NCBI RefSeq assembly: GCF_001406815.1
Contig: NZ_CVRR01000033.1
Location: 124,001-188,000, forward strand
DNA length: 64,000 bases
Direction of reading: 5' to 3'
Source of the DNA: Roseburia faecis
Lineage (GTDB): Bacteria > Bacillota > Clostridia > Lachnospirales > Lachnospiraceae
Position numbers and translations under genes: made by a program
Shown: positions 55,064-62,795 of the stretch, in pieces
How positions within the stretch are numbered: position 1 is the stretch's first letter
Layout of the letters: each line of letters opens with the position of its first letter
The notes under the pieces: model-generated
Told to the model about the DNA's origin: nothing
The model's database searches: none
What the model saw: the letters and a program-made list of their open reading frames with translations, nothing else

Positions 55064-56218
55064 ATGGAAGCATATTTGGATAATTCGGCAACGACAAGAT
55101 GTTGTGAGGAAGCGGCACAGCTGGTGGTAAAATTACTGACGGAGGATTATGGAAATCCATCTTCCCTGCACAACAAAGGCGTGATCGCCGAAAATTATAT
55201 GAACGATGCAAGAAAAAAAATTGCAAAGACATTAAAGGTACAGGAAAAAGAAATCTGTTTTACGTCAGGTGGTACTGAGTCCAATAATCTTGCAATTATC
55301 GGTGTGGCAGAGGCAAACAAGCGAAGTGGAAAACATGTGATAACGACGTCCATTGAACATCCGTCCGTGTCGGCAACGATGGCATATCTGGAGGAACACG
55401 GATATGAAGTCACATATCTTCCGGTAGATGCTTATGGTGTGATTTCTCTGGACGATCTGAAAGCGGCAATCCGGCCGGATACCATTCTGGTTTCCCTCAT
55501 GCAGGTAAATAATGAAATCGGAGCGGTGGAGCCGATCGCGGAAGCGGGGGCACTGATCAAACAGTGTAATCCACAGACGCTTTTTCATGTGGATGCCATT
55601 CAGTCCTACGGAAAAATGAGAATTTATCCGGCAAAAATGCATGTAGACCTTCTCTCGGTCAGCGGACATAAGATTCATGGACCGAAAGGAAGCGGATTTT
55701 TATATATCAAAGACAAGACGAAAATTCATCCGCTGTTAAACGGAGGCGGACAGCAGAGGGGAATGCGTTCCGGCACGGAAAATGTTCCGGCAATCGCAGG
55801 ACTTGGCGTAGCAGCGGAACGTATTTATACTGGTTTTGAGGAAAAAATCGACCGGATGTATACCCTGCGAGAGCATTTTATTGAGGAAGTGACAAAAATT
55901 CCGGGTGTACACGTCAACGGTCATACCGATCGCAGCAATGCACCGCATATTGTCAGTGTCAGCACGGAAGGTGTGCGCGCGGAAGTATTGCTTCATGCAT
56001 TAGAGGATAAAGAGATCTATGTGTCAGCGGGAAGTGCATGTTCTTCCAACAAGCCTTCTGTCAGTCATACGCTAAAAAGTATTGGCTTAAAGCCAGAGCT
56101 TTTGGATGCAACCATCCGGTTCAGCTTTTGCGTGGAGACAACGGAAGAAGAGATTGATTATGCAGTAAAAGAGATGGCGGCATTGGTTCCGATGCTGCAG
56201 AAATATACAAGACATTAG
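55064..56218 (+). CDS. Cysteine desulfurase (NifS/IscS family)
   Basis: 384-residue PLP enzyme that takes sulfur from cysteine. The PLP lysine is in SVSGHKIHGPKGSGF, the persulfide Cys in SAGSACSSNKPSVSH, and DNSATTRCCEEAAQL opens the fold. It lies 15 bases before thiI, so it most likely supplies sulfur to ThiI (as NifZ does in Bacillus) rather than to general Fe-S assembly; no scaffold gene is nearby. Confidence 0.93.
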   Translation: MEAYLDNSATTRCCEEAAQLVVKLLTEDYGNPSSLHNKGVIAENYMNDARKKIAKTLKVQEKEICFTSGGTESNNLAIIGVAEANKRSGKHVITTSIEHPSVSATMAYLEEHGYEVTYLPVDAYGVISLDDLKAAIRPDTILVSLMQVNNEIGAVEPIAEAGALIKQCNPQTLFHVDAIQSYGKMRIYPAKMHVDLLSVSGHKIHGPKGSGFLYIKDKTKIHPLLNGGGQQRGMRSGTENVPAIAGLGVAAERIYTGFEEKIDRMYTLREHFIEEVTKIPGVHVNGHTDRSNAPHIVSVSTEGVRAEVLLHALEDKEIYVSAGSACSSNKPSVSHTLKSIGLKPELLDATIRFSFCVETTEEEIDYAVKEMAALVPMLQKYTRH

Positions 56219-56233
56219 AAAAAGGAGAGCAAT

Positions 56234-57418
56234 ATGTATAAATCATTTTTGATTAAATATGCGGAAATTGCCATTAAGGGAAAGAACCGTTATCTGTTTG
56301 AGGATGCACTGGTACAGAATATCAGATATCATCTGGAACGTGTAGAGGGAACCTTCCATGTACGCAAGGAAAACGGACGTATCTATGTGGATACGGAAGG
56401 AGAATACGATTATGATGAAACTGTAGAAACATTACAGAGGATTTTTGGAATCGTAGGAATCTGTCCGGTAGTATTGGTCGAAGATGAAGGATTTGATGCC
56501 CTGGCAAAAGTAGTATGTGACTATGTGGATCGCACATATCCGGACAAAAATTTTACATTTAAGGTGGATGCGCGCCGTGCCAGAAAGAATTATCCGATGA
56601 CTTCGATGGAGATCAATGCAGCTGTTGGGGAAAAGATTCTTGAAGCATTTCCGGAAACCAGCGTTGACGTACATCATCCGGAGGTGATGATTCATATCGA
56701 GATCCGCCCGATGATCAATATTTATTCCACAGAGATCCCGGGACCGGGAGGCATGCCGCTTGGCACAGCAGGTCGTGCAATGCTTCTTTTATCCGGCGGA
56801 ATCGATTCACCGGTTGCCGGATATATGGTATCTAAACGAGGGGTAACACTTGAAGCGACCTATTTTCATGCACCGCCATACACTAGTGAGCGTGCAAAAC
56901 AGAAAGTGATTGACCTGGCAAAGAAAGTTGCAAGATATTCCGGACAGATCAAGCTTCATGTGGTGAACTTTACCGATATCCAGCTTTATATTTATGAGAA
57001 ATGTCCGCATGAGGAACTGACTATCATCATGCGCCGCTATATGATGAAAATTGCAGAGCATTTTGCCGAAGAGGGAAAATGTCTGGGTATGATTACAGGA
57101 GAGAGTATCGGGCAGGTGGCAAGCCAGACCATGCAGTCCCTTGCTGTGACCAATGAAGTGTGTCATATGCCGGTATACCGTCCGCTCATTGCCATGGACA
57201 AGCAGGATATTGTATCAATCGCAGAAAAAATTGACACATACGAGACGTCCATTCTTCCGTATGAGGATTGTTGTACGATTTTCGTGGCAAAGCATCCGGT
57301 TACCAAGCCAAGCTTAAAACATATTAAAAAATCAGAGTGCCGGCTGGAAGAAAAAATAGACGAACTGATGCAGACAGCAATCGATACGACAGAGACGATT
57401 CTGGTAGATGCAGAATAA
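56234..57418 (+). CDS. thiI: tRNA 4-thiouridine sulfurtransferase ThiI
   Basis: 394 residues: ferredoxin-like and THUMP domains (about 1-165), then a PP-loop domain with LLSGGIDSPVAGYMVSKRG and GESIGQVASQTMQSL. The catalytic Cys pair lies in YEDCCTIFVAKHPVTKP. The rhodanese domain of the E. coli enzyme is absent, as in Firmicutes. It makes s4U8 in tRNA and may contribute to thiamine thiazole. Ends in a terminator shared with the converging HPr-like gene. Confidence 0.95.
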   Translation: MYKSFLIKYAEIAIKGKNRYLFEDALVQNIRYHLERVEGTFHVRKENGRIYVDTEGEYDYDETVETLQRIFGIVGICPVVLVEDEGFDALAKVVCDYVDRTYPDKNFTFKVDARRARKNYPMTSMEINAAVGEKILEAFPETSVDVHHPEVMIHIEIRPMINIYSTEIPGPGGMPLGTAGRAMLLLSGGIDSPVAGYMVSKRGVTLEATYFHAPPYTSERAKQKVIDLAKKVARYSGQIKLHVVNFTDIQLYIYEKCPHEELTIIMRRYMMKIAEHFAEEGKCLGMITGESIGQVASQTMQSLAVTNEVCHMPVYRPLIAMDKQDIVSIAEKIDTYETSILPYEDCCTIFVAKHPVTKPSLKHIKKSECRLEEKIDELMQTAIDTTETILVDAE

Positions 57419-57450
57419 TCTGTTTTTGGAAAATTATTTCCGTGAAACAA

Positions 57451-57486
57451 AAAATCCCCTGTCTGCAATACAGACAGGGGATTTTG
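57451..57486 (+). terminator. Bidirectional terminator thiI / HPr-like gene
   Basis: AAAATCCCCTGTCTG, loop CAATA, CAGACAGGGGATTTT; A and T flanks serve both directions. Confidence 0.92.
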
Positions 57487-57493
57487 TAAGTAA

Positions 57494-57730
57494 TTACTGG
57501 GAAATAATGTATGGCTCTAAAGCTTCCAGAATCTCATTCAGATTATCCTCGGTATGGATGGCGAGATCAATCGGCTTGGAAAGATCCAGGCTGAAAATTC
57601 CCATGATGGATTTTGCGTCAATGACATATCTGCCGGAAATCAGATCAAAATCGTACTCAAACTGAGAGATGGTATTAACAAATGATTTTACTTTTCCAAT
57701 AGAATTTAATGAAATCTGTACTGTTTTCAT
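57494..57730 (-). CDS. HPr-like protein lacking the phosphorylatable histidine
   Basis: 78 residues with the HPr fold. The Ser46-type regulatory site is kept (DAKSIMGIFSLD, Ser41 here), but the active loop that should read GLHARPA is IGKVKSFV, so the EI-phosphorylated His15 and Arg17 are missing. It cannot pass phosphate in sugar transport; it recalls Crh, which acts only in regulation. The ATG at 57730 has GGAGG 8 bases upstream and the proper HPr N-terminus (MKTVQISL). It has its own promoter. Confidence 0.82.
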   Translation of the reverse strand: MKTVQISLNSIGKVKSFVNTISQFEYDFDLISGRYVIDAKSIMGIFSLDLSKPIDLAIHTEDNLNEILEALEPYIISQ

Positions 57731-57784
57731 AATGAAAACCTCCTTGAAAATATTCATGAAAAACTCATGCTGTTTATATCTTTG

Positions 57785-57813
57785 ATAGTAATATTTTTTA
57801 TTGGAAAAGTCAA
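57785..57813 (-). promoter_or_regulatory. Promoter of the HPr-like gene
   Basis: On the - strand: TTGACT (57808-57813), 17-base spacer, TACTAT (57785-57790). Confidence 0.65.
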
Positions 57814-57848
57814 GAAATGTATGAAGATAATTGTATAAAGGAGTAAAA

Positions 57849-59156
57849 ATGAAAAAAGCAGCATTACACAATCTGGGATGCAAAGTGAATGCATATGAGA
57901 CAGAAGCTATGCAGCAGATGCTTGAAGAAGCGGGGTACGAAATCGTGCCGTTTTCGGAGAAAGCAGATGTCTATGTGATCAATACCTGTTCCGTAACAAA
58001 TATGGCAGACCGCAAATCAAGACAAATGCTGCACCGGGCAAAAAAGCGGAATCCGGATGCGGCTGTTGTTGCTGCCGGATGCTATGTACAGACCAAAGAG
58101 GATGAGGCAAAATGTGATGAAGCAATTGATATTCTGATCGGAAATAATCAGAAAAAAGAGCTGGTAGAGCGGCTGGATGCTTTCTTTGCGGGCAGAGGAG
58201 AAAAGGTGGAGGCTGTGGTGGATATTAACCACGAAAAACAGGCATTTGAGGAGCTGACACTGGATCATGCAGCAGAGCATACCCGCGCGTTTATAAAAGT
58301 ACAGGATGGCTGTAACCAGTTCTGCAGTTACTGCATTATTCCGTATGCCAGAGGACGGGTGAGAAGCAGAAATGTTCAGAATGTTCTGGAGGAAGTAAAG
58401 CGTCTGGCAGCGTCCGGATATCAGGAAGTGGTACTGACCGGAATTCATCTGAGCTCCTACGGGATTGACTGCGGGGAAAGTCTGCTGCATCTGATCCAGA
58501 TGGTGCATCAGGTGGAGGGAATCCGGCGTATCCGTTTAGGATCGCTGGAACCGAGAATCGTGACGGAAACATTTGCAGAAGAACTGGCAAAGATGGAGAA
58601 GATCTGTCCGCATTTTCATCTGTCACTGCAGAGCGGATGCGATGCAACGCTTGCCCGGATGAACCGGAAATATACGACGGAAGAATACGAAAATGCATGC
58701 AATATTTTACGGAAAAACTTTACGCATCCGGCAATCACAACGGATGTTATTGTTGGATTTCCTGGAGAGACAGAAGAAGAATTTGCACAGACAAAGGAAT
58801 ATTTAAAACGCATTCATTTTTATGAGATGCATATTTTTAAATATTCCCGACGGCAGGGAACCCGTGCGGCAGTGATGGAACATCAGGTGCCGGAGGAAAT
58901 CAAGACGAAGCGCAGTGCCCAGCTGCTGGCACTTGCGGAAAGTATGTCGAGGGAATTCCGCGCATATTATGTGGGAAAAGAGGAAGAAGTACTCTTTGAG
59001 GAACCAATGGAAGTTGACGGAGAAACGTGGTATACTGGATATACCAAAGAGTATGTAAAGATCGCGGCAAAAACGGCAGAACCGCTTGATAATGTGATGA
59101 AAAGGGGAAGAGTGGAAGCGGCTCTGACCGATGAGATTTATCGTATGAAACTATAG
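57849..59156 (+). CDS. mtaB: tRNA (t6A37) methylthiotransferase MtaB
   Basis: 435-residue radical SAM methylthiotransferase forming ms2t6A37. Three UPF0004 cysteines appear in HNLGCKVNAYE, INTCSVTN and AAGCYVQ; the radical SAM motif is CNQFCSYCIIPYARGR, and a C-terminal TRAM domain ends near GRVEAALTDEIY. ATG 57849 follows AAGGAG closely. In many Firmicutes it follows rsmE directly; here the sulfur genes intervene. Confidence 0.94.
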   Translation: MKKAALHNLGCKVNAYETEAMQQMLEEAGYEIVPFSEKADVYVINTCSVTNMADRKSRQMLHRAKKRNPDAAVVAAGCYVQTKEDEAKCDEAIDILIGNNQKKELVERLDAFFAGRGEKVEAVVDINHEKQAFEELTLDHAAEHTRAFIKVQDGCNQFCSYCIIPYARGRVRSRNVQNVLEEVKRLAASGYQEVVLTGIHLSSYGIDCGESLLHLIQMVHQVEGIRRIRLGSLEPRIVTETFAEELAKMEKICPHFHLSLQSGCDATLARMNRKYTTEEYENACNILRKNFTHPAITTDVIVGFPGETEEEFAQTKEYLKRIHFYEMHIFKYSRRQGTRAAVMEHQVPEEIKTKRSAQLLALAESMSREFRAYYVGKEEEVLFEEPMEVDGETWYTGYTKEYVKIAAKTAEPLDNVMKRGRVEAALTDEIYRMKL

Positions 59157-59159
59157 CGC

Positions 59160-59188
59160 TTGTATTTTTCCTCAATTTCGTATACAAT
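59160..59188 (+). promoter_or_regulatory. Promoter of the ireB-ruvX operon
   Basis: TTGTAT (59160-59165), 17-base spacer, TACAAT (59183-59188). A small hairpin CTTGTT/AACAAG (59202-59219) lies in the leader. Confidence 0.65.
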
Positions 59189-59235
59189 AGATGGGACAGG
59201 ACTTGTTGGAATGAACAAGGGCAGGGACGGCGAAT

Positions 59236-59499
59236 ATGGAGAATTTAAATAATACACAATATTTTACAGTACAAAAGGAACCGGAATTACAGGTAAGAGA
59301 TGTTTTAGAGATCGTATTCCGTGCATTGAGTGAGAAAGGATACAATCCGGTGAATCAGATTGTAGGATATATTATGTCCGGAGATCCGACATATATTACC
59401 AGTCATAACAATGCGAGAAGTCTGATCATGAAAGTAGAGCGGGACGAACTTGTAGAAGAAGTTTTACGTGCATACATCAAAAACAATTCCTGGGAATAA
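59236..59499 (+). CDS. IreB family regulatory phosphoprotein (UPF0297)
   Basis: 87 residues, typical of IreB, a small substrate of the Ser/Thr kinase IreK in Enterococcus linked to envelope stress. The conserved parts are [20 protein letters not shown] and [18 protein letters not shown]. The early Thr residues (NNTQYFTV) match the known phospho-site region. Next to ruvX, as in most Firmicutes. Confidence 0.93.
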   Translation: MENLNNTQYFTVQKEPELQVRDVLEIVFRALSEKGYNPVNQIVGYIMSGDPTYITSHNNARSLIMKVERDELVEEVLRAYIKNNSWE

Positions 59500-59516
59500 T
59501 CCGGTACGGGAGAATT

Positions 59517-59954
59517 ATGCGGATTTTAGGATTGGATTTCGGTTCAAAGACAGTGGGTGTTGCAGTGAGTGATGCGCTGTTAATTACAGCGCAGGGAGTG
59601 GAAATTATCCGAAGGAAAGCTCCAACGAAACTCAGGCAGACACTGGCGCGGATCGAACAGTTGGTAAGCGAGTACGAGGTGGAAAAAATTGTGCTCGGTT
59701 ACCCGAAAAATATGAACAGTACAGAAGGGGAGCGCTGCGAGAAAACAAAAGAATTCAAGGAAATGCTTGAAAAACGCTGTGGTCTCCCTGTTATTTTATG
59801 GGATGAACGGCTGACAACAGTTGCAGCAGACCGTTCGATGATGGAAACAGGAATTCGAAGAGAAAACCGCAAGGAATATGTAGATGAAATTGCGGCTATT
59901 TTTATATTACAGGGATATCTGGATTATCTTTCAAATCATCCAGAAGAAAAATAA
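59517..59954 (+). CDS. ruvX: Holliday junction resolvase-like protein RuvX/YqgF
   Basis: 145-residue RNase H-fold nuclease: [18 protein letters not shown] (first Asp), [13 protein letters not shown], and [11 protein letters not shown] with further acidic residues. Implicated in pre-16S rRNA 5' end processing and possibly recombination. Confidence 0.94.
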   Translation: MRILGLDFGSKTVGVAVSDALLITAQGVEIIRRKAPTKLRQTLARIEQLVSEYEVEKIVLGYPKNMNSTEGERCEKTKEFKEMLEKRCGLPVILWDERLTTVAADRSMMETGIRRENRKEYVDEIAAIFILQGYLDYLSNHPEEK

Positions 59955-59973
59955 AAATACAAGGAAAAAATAA

Positions 59974-60237
59974 ATGGAAAAAATTCAGTTTACAGATCCG
60001 GACACCAATGAGGTGGTGGAATTTGCTGTGGAAGAACAGACACAGCTGAATGGAATCAGATACTTACTTGTCTCTGATGGCAATGAAAACGGGGACAGTG
60101 AAGCATATATATTAAAAGAAATAAAGACACAGGATGAGGAAGTATTTTACGAGATGGTAGATGATGATACAGAGTTTGCTGCACTCGCGAAAATATTTGC
60201 TGAACTTGCGGATGAAGAAACACAGCTTTTATATTAG
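59974..60237 (+). CDS. DUF1292 family protein
   Basis: 87-residue acidic protein (YrzB-like) with the usual FTDPDTNEVVEFAV start and YEMVDDDTEFAALAKIFAEL end. Function unknown, but its place after ireB and ruvX is conserved in Firmicutes. Confidence 0.88.
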   Translation: MEKIQFTDPDTNEVVEFAVEEQTQLNGIRYLLVSDGNENGDSEAYILKEIKTQDEEVFYEMVDDDTEFAALAKIFAELADEETQLLY

Positions 60238-60263
60238 AGCGGAATATTATATTTGGAGGATTT

Positions 60264-61937
60264 ATGAAAAAACAGGAAAAACAGAATAACAGTAAGCTTA
60301 AGATTATACCGTTGGGAGGTCTTGAGCAGATTGGTATGAATATTACTGCCTTTGAATACGAAGACAGTATTATTGTGGTGGATTGCGGTCTCGCATTCCC
60401 GGAAGATGACATGTACGGAGTGGATCTGGTGATTCCGGATGTCACTTATTTAAAGGAAAATATTGATCGTGTCAAAGGATTTTTTATTACGCACGGACAT
60501 GAGGATCATATTGGTGCCATCCCATATGTTTTAAAAGATGTCAATGTGCCGATTTATTCGACCAGACTGACCAATGCCCTGATCGAGCACAAACTCGAAG
60601 AGCATGATATGCTCAAAAAAGTAAAAAGAAAAGTTGTCAAATACGGACAGCACATCAATCTTGGATGTTTCCGTGTAGAGTTTATCCGCACGAATCACAG
60701 CATTCAGGATGCGGCGGCACTTGCGATTTATTCCCCGGCAGGAATTGTCCTGCATACAGGAGATTTTAAGGTTGATTATACACCGGTATTTGGAGATGCC
60801 ATTGATCTGCAGCGTTTCGGCGAGATCGGTAAAAAAGGAGTGTTAGCACTGCTTTGTGACAGTACCAATGCGGAGCGCCCGGGATTTACAGATTCCGAAA
60901 AGTCAGTAGGAAAAACGCTGGATAACATTTTTTCCGAGCATAAAAATACAAGAATTATTATTGCGACATTTGCATCCAATGTGGATCGTGTGCAGCAGAT
61001 CATCAATTCTGCAGACAAGTTTGGAAGAAAAGTTGCGATTGAGGGACGAAGCATGGTCAATATTGTATCCATCGCTTCGGAACTGGGATATATTTCCCTG
61101 CCGGATAACATTCTGATTGATGTGGATCAGCTGAAAAATTATCCGGATGAAAAGACGGTTATCATTACAACGGGAAGCCAGGGAGAGTCCATGGCCGCAT
61201 TGTCCCGCATGGCATCCGGCATGCACCGCAAAGTTACCATTAAGCCAAATGATACCATTGTATTCAGTTCCCATCCGATTCCGGGAAATGAGAAATCGGT
61301 TACCGGTGTGATCAATGAACTGATGCGCAAGGGTGCAGATGTGATTTTCGAAGATGTACATGTCAGCGGACATGCGTGCAAGGAAGATATCAAGCTGATT
61401 TATTCTCTGGTAAATCCGCTGTACGCGATTCCGGTGCATGGAGAATACAAGCATCTGATTGCACAGGCGAAGATTGCGGAAGAGCTTGGATATGACAGTG
61501 ATCATATCAAAATCCTTTCTTCCGGAGATGTGCTTGAGATCGATGAGAATGGTGCAGAAGTGACCGGACATGTGCCGGTTGGCAATGTAATGGTAGACGG
61601 ACTTGGTGTCGGAGATGTCGGAAATATCGTTCTTCGGGATCGTCAGCGTCTGGCAGAAGACGGAATTATTATTGTCGTCATGACACTCGAAAACGGAACC
61701 GGACAGGTACTTGCAGGACCGGATATCGTATCGAGAGGTTTCGTCTATGTACGTAATTCCGAGAGTCTGATGGATGAAGCAAAAACAGTTCTCGATAAGA
61801 CCATGGATTATTGTATGGATCACAACATTACCGATTGGGGCAAGATCAAAAATGAAGTAAAAGATGCTCTGGGTGATTTCGTCTGGAAAGAGACCAAGAG
61901 ACGTCCGATGATCATGCCGATTATCATGGAAGTATAG
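60264..61937 (+). CDS. rnj: Ribonuclease J
   Basis: 557-residue beta-CASP metallo-RNase with endonuclease and 5'-3' exonuclease activity in mRNA decay. Metal motif THGHEDHIGAIPYVL, GGLEQIGMN at the start, HTGDFKVD, SSHPIPGNE and PVHGEYKHLI are all in place. Good site (TTGGAGG) before ATG. The C-terminal domain is shortened relative to some homologues but within range. Confidence 0.96.
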   Translation: MKKQEKQNNSKLKIIPLGGLEQIGMNITAFEYEDSIIVVDCGLAFPEDDMYGVDLVIPDVTYLKENIDRVKGFFITHGHEDHIGAIPYVLKDVNVPIYSTRLTNALIEHKLEEHDMLKKVKRKVVKYGQHINLGCFRVEFIRTNHSIQDAAALAIYSPAGIVLHTGDFKVDYTPVFGDAIDLQRFGEIGKKGVLALLCDSTNAERPGFTDSEKSVGKTLDNIFSEHKNTRIIIATFASNVDRVQQIINSADKFGRKVAIEGRSMVNIVSIASELGYISLPDNILIDVDQLKNYPDEKTVIITTGSQGESMAALSRMASGMHRKVTIKPNDTIVFSSHPIPGNEKSVTGVINELMRKGADVIFEDVHVSGHACKEDIKLIYSLVNPLYAIPVHGEYKHLIAQAKIAEELGYDSDHIKILSSGDVLEIDENGAEVTGHVPVGNVMVDGLGVGDVGNIVLRDRQRLAEDGIIIVVMTLENGTGQVLAGPDIVSRGFVYVRNSESLMDEAKTVLDKTMDYCMDHNITDWGKIKNEVKDALGDFVWKETKRRPMIMPIIMEV

Positions 61938-61944
61938 GGGTATT

Positions 61945-62121
61945 ATGAATAAAGCTTTGTTCACTTTCATTAAAATTGCGTTTGTTATTATGCTGATCCT
62001 GCTGATTTTATATGGAACCGTTCATTTATGCAGGACCTGTTATGATTACGGGTATCGTTTCTTTGCAGAAAAGCAGATGGTACCGGATACGCAGGATGTG
62101 GAAAGCACGGAGGCACAATAG
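61945..62121 (+). CDS. Small membrane protein, probable MltG remnant, 58 aa
   Basis: 58 residues: one hydrophobic helix (about 8-28, FIKIAFVIMLILLILYG) followed by CYDYGYRFFAEKQM and a polar tail. The YDYGYR-F segment after a single helix resembles the N-terminal anchor of Firmicute MltG-type endolytic transglycosylases, and the position between DUF1292/rnj and trmR is where mltG (yrrL) stands in Bacillus. The catalytic domain is absent and only 8 bases separate the stop from trmR, so the rest has been lost rather than frame-shifted. AGGGG precedes the ATG. It may survive as a functional small protein. Confidence 0.65.
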   Translation: MNKALFTFIKIAFVIMLILLILYGTVHLCRTCYDYGYRFFAEKQMVPDTQDVESTEAQ

Positions 62122-62129
62122 AAATAAAT

Positions 62130-62795
62130 ATGATAGTAGATGAACGACTGGTAACATATATCAATTCCCTGGATACGGGAAATACCAGAATTTTGGATGC
62201 TGTCGAACGAGAAGCTCTGGATTCCTATGTTCCGATTATTCGGAAGGAGATGCAGAGCTTTTTGAAGCTTTTGCTGGCGATGACAAAACCAAAAAGAATT
62301 CTGGAAGTCGGTACTGCGGTAGGGTTTTCTTCCATTCTGATGGCAGAATATGATCCGGTACCGTGTGAGATTGTCACGATTGAAAATTATGAAAAGCGAA
62401 TCCCGATTGCCCGGGAAAATTTTAAGAGAGCAGGGAAAGAAGAGCAGATTACACTGCTTGAAGGGGATGCAGCGGAAATCCTTCCGACACTCACCGAGCC
62501 GTTTGATCTGATCTTTATGGATGCCGCAAAAGGACAGTATATTCATTTTATGCCGGATATTCTGCGTCTGCTGAAAACCGGAGGGACACTTGTCTCGGAT
62601 AATGTGCTGCAGGATGGGGACATTATTGAGTCCCATTATGCGGTGATCCGCAGAAACCGGACGATTTACAAACGGATGCGGGAATATTTGTATGAGTTAA
62701 CGCACCGGAAAGATCTGGTAACAGCGGTGCTGCCGGTGGGAGATGGAATTACAGTCAGTACAAAAGTAGAGGTAGAAAACGATGAGAAAGAATGA
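62130..62795 (+). CDS. trmR: SAM-dependent O-methyltransferase, TrmR-like
   Basis: 221-residue class I methyltransferase (family 3 O-methyltransferase): ILEVGTAVGFSSILMAEY binds SAM and DLIFMDAAKGQYIHF carries the metal/catalytic Asp. The Bacillus homologue in the same position (YrrM/TrmR) methylates 5-hydroxyuridine at tRNA position 34. The start ATG at 62130 is weakly supported by its site. Ends inside the start of the U32 gene (14-base overlap). Confidence 0.85.
   Translation: MIVDERLVTYINSLDTGNTRILDAVEREALDSYVPIIRKEMQSFLKLLLAMTKPKRILEVGTAVGFSSILMAEYDPVPCEIVTIENYEKRIPIARENFKRAGKEEQITLLEGDAAEILPTLTEPFDLIFMDAAKGQYIHFMPDILRLLKTGGTLVSDNVLQDGDIIESHYAVIRRNRTIYKRMREYLYELTHRKDLVTAVLPVGDGITVSTKVEVENDEKE

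Noticed and set aside
60903-61970. 355-codon frame opposite rnj
   Set aside because: Antisense shadow of RNase J; no ribosome binding site or recognisable family.
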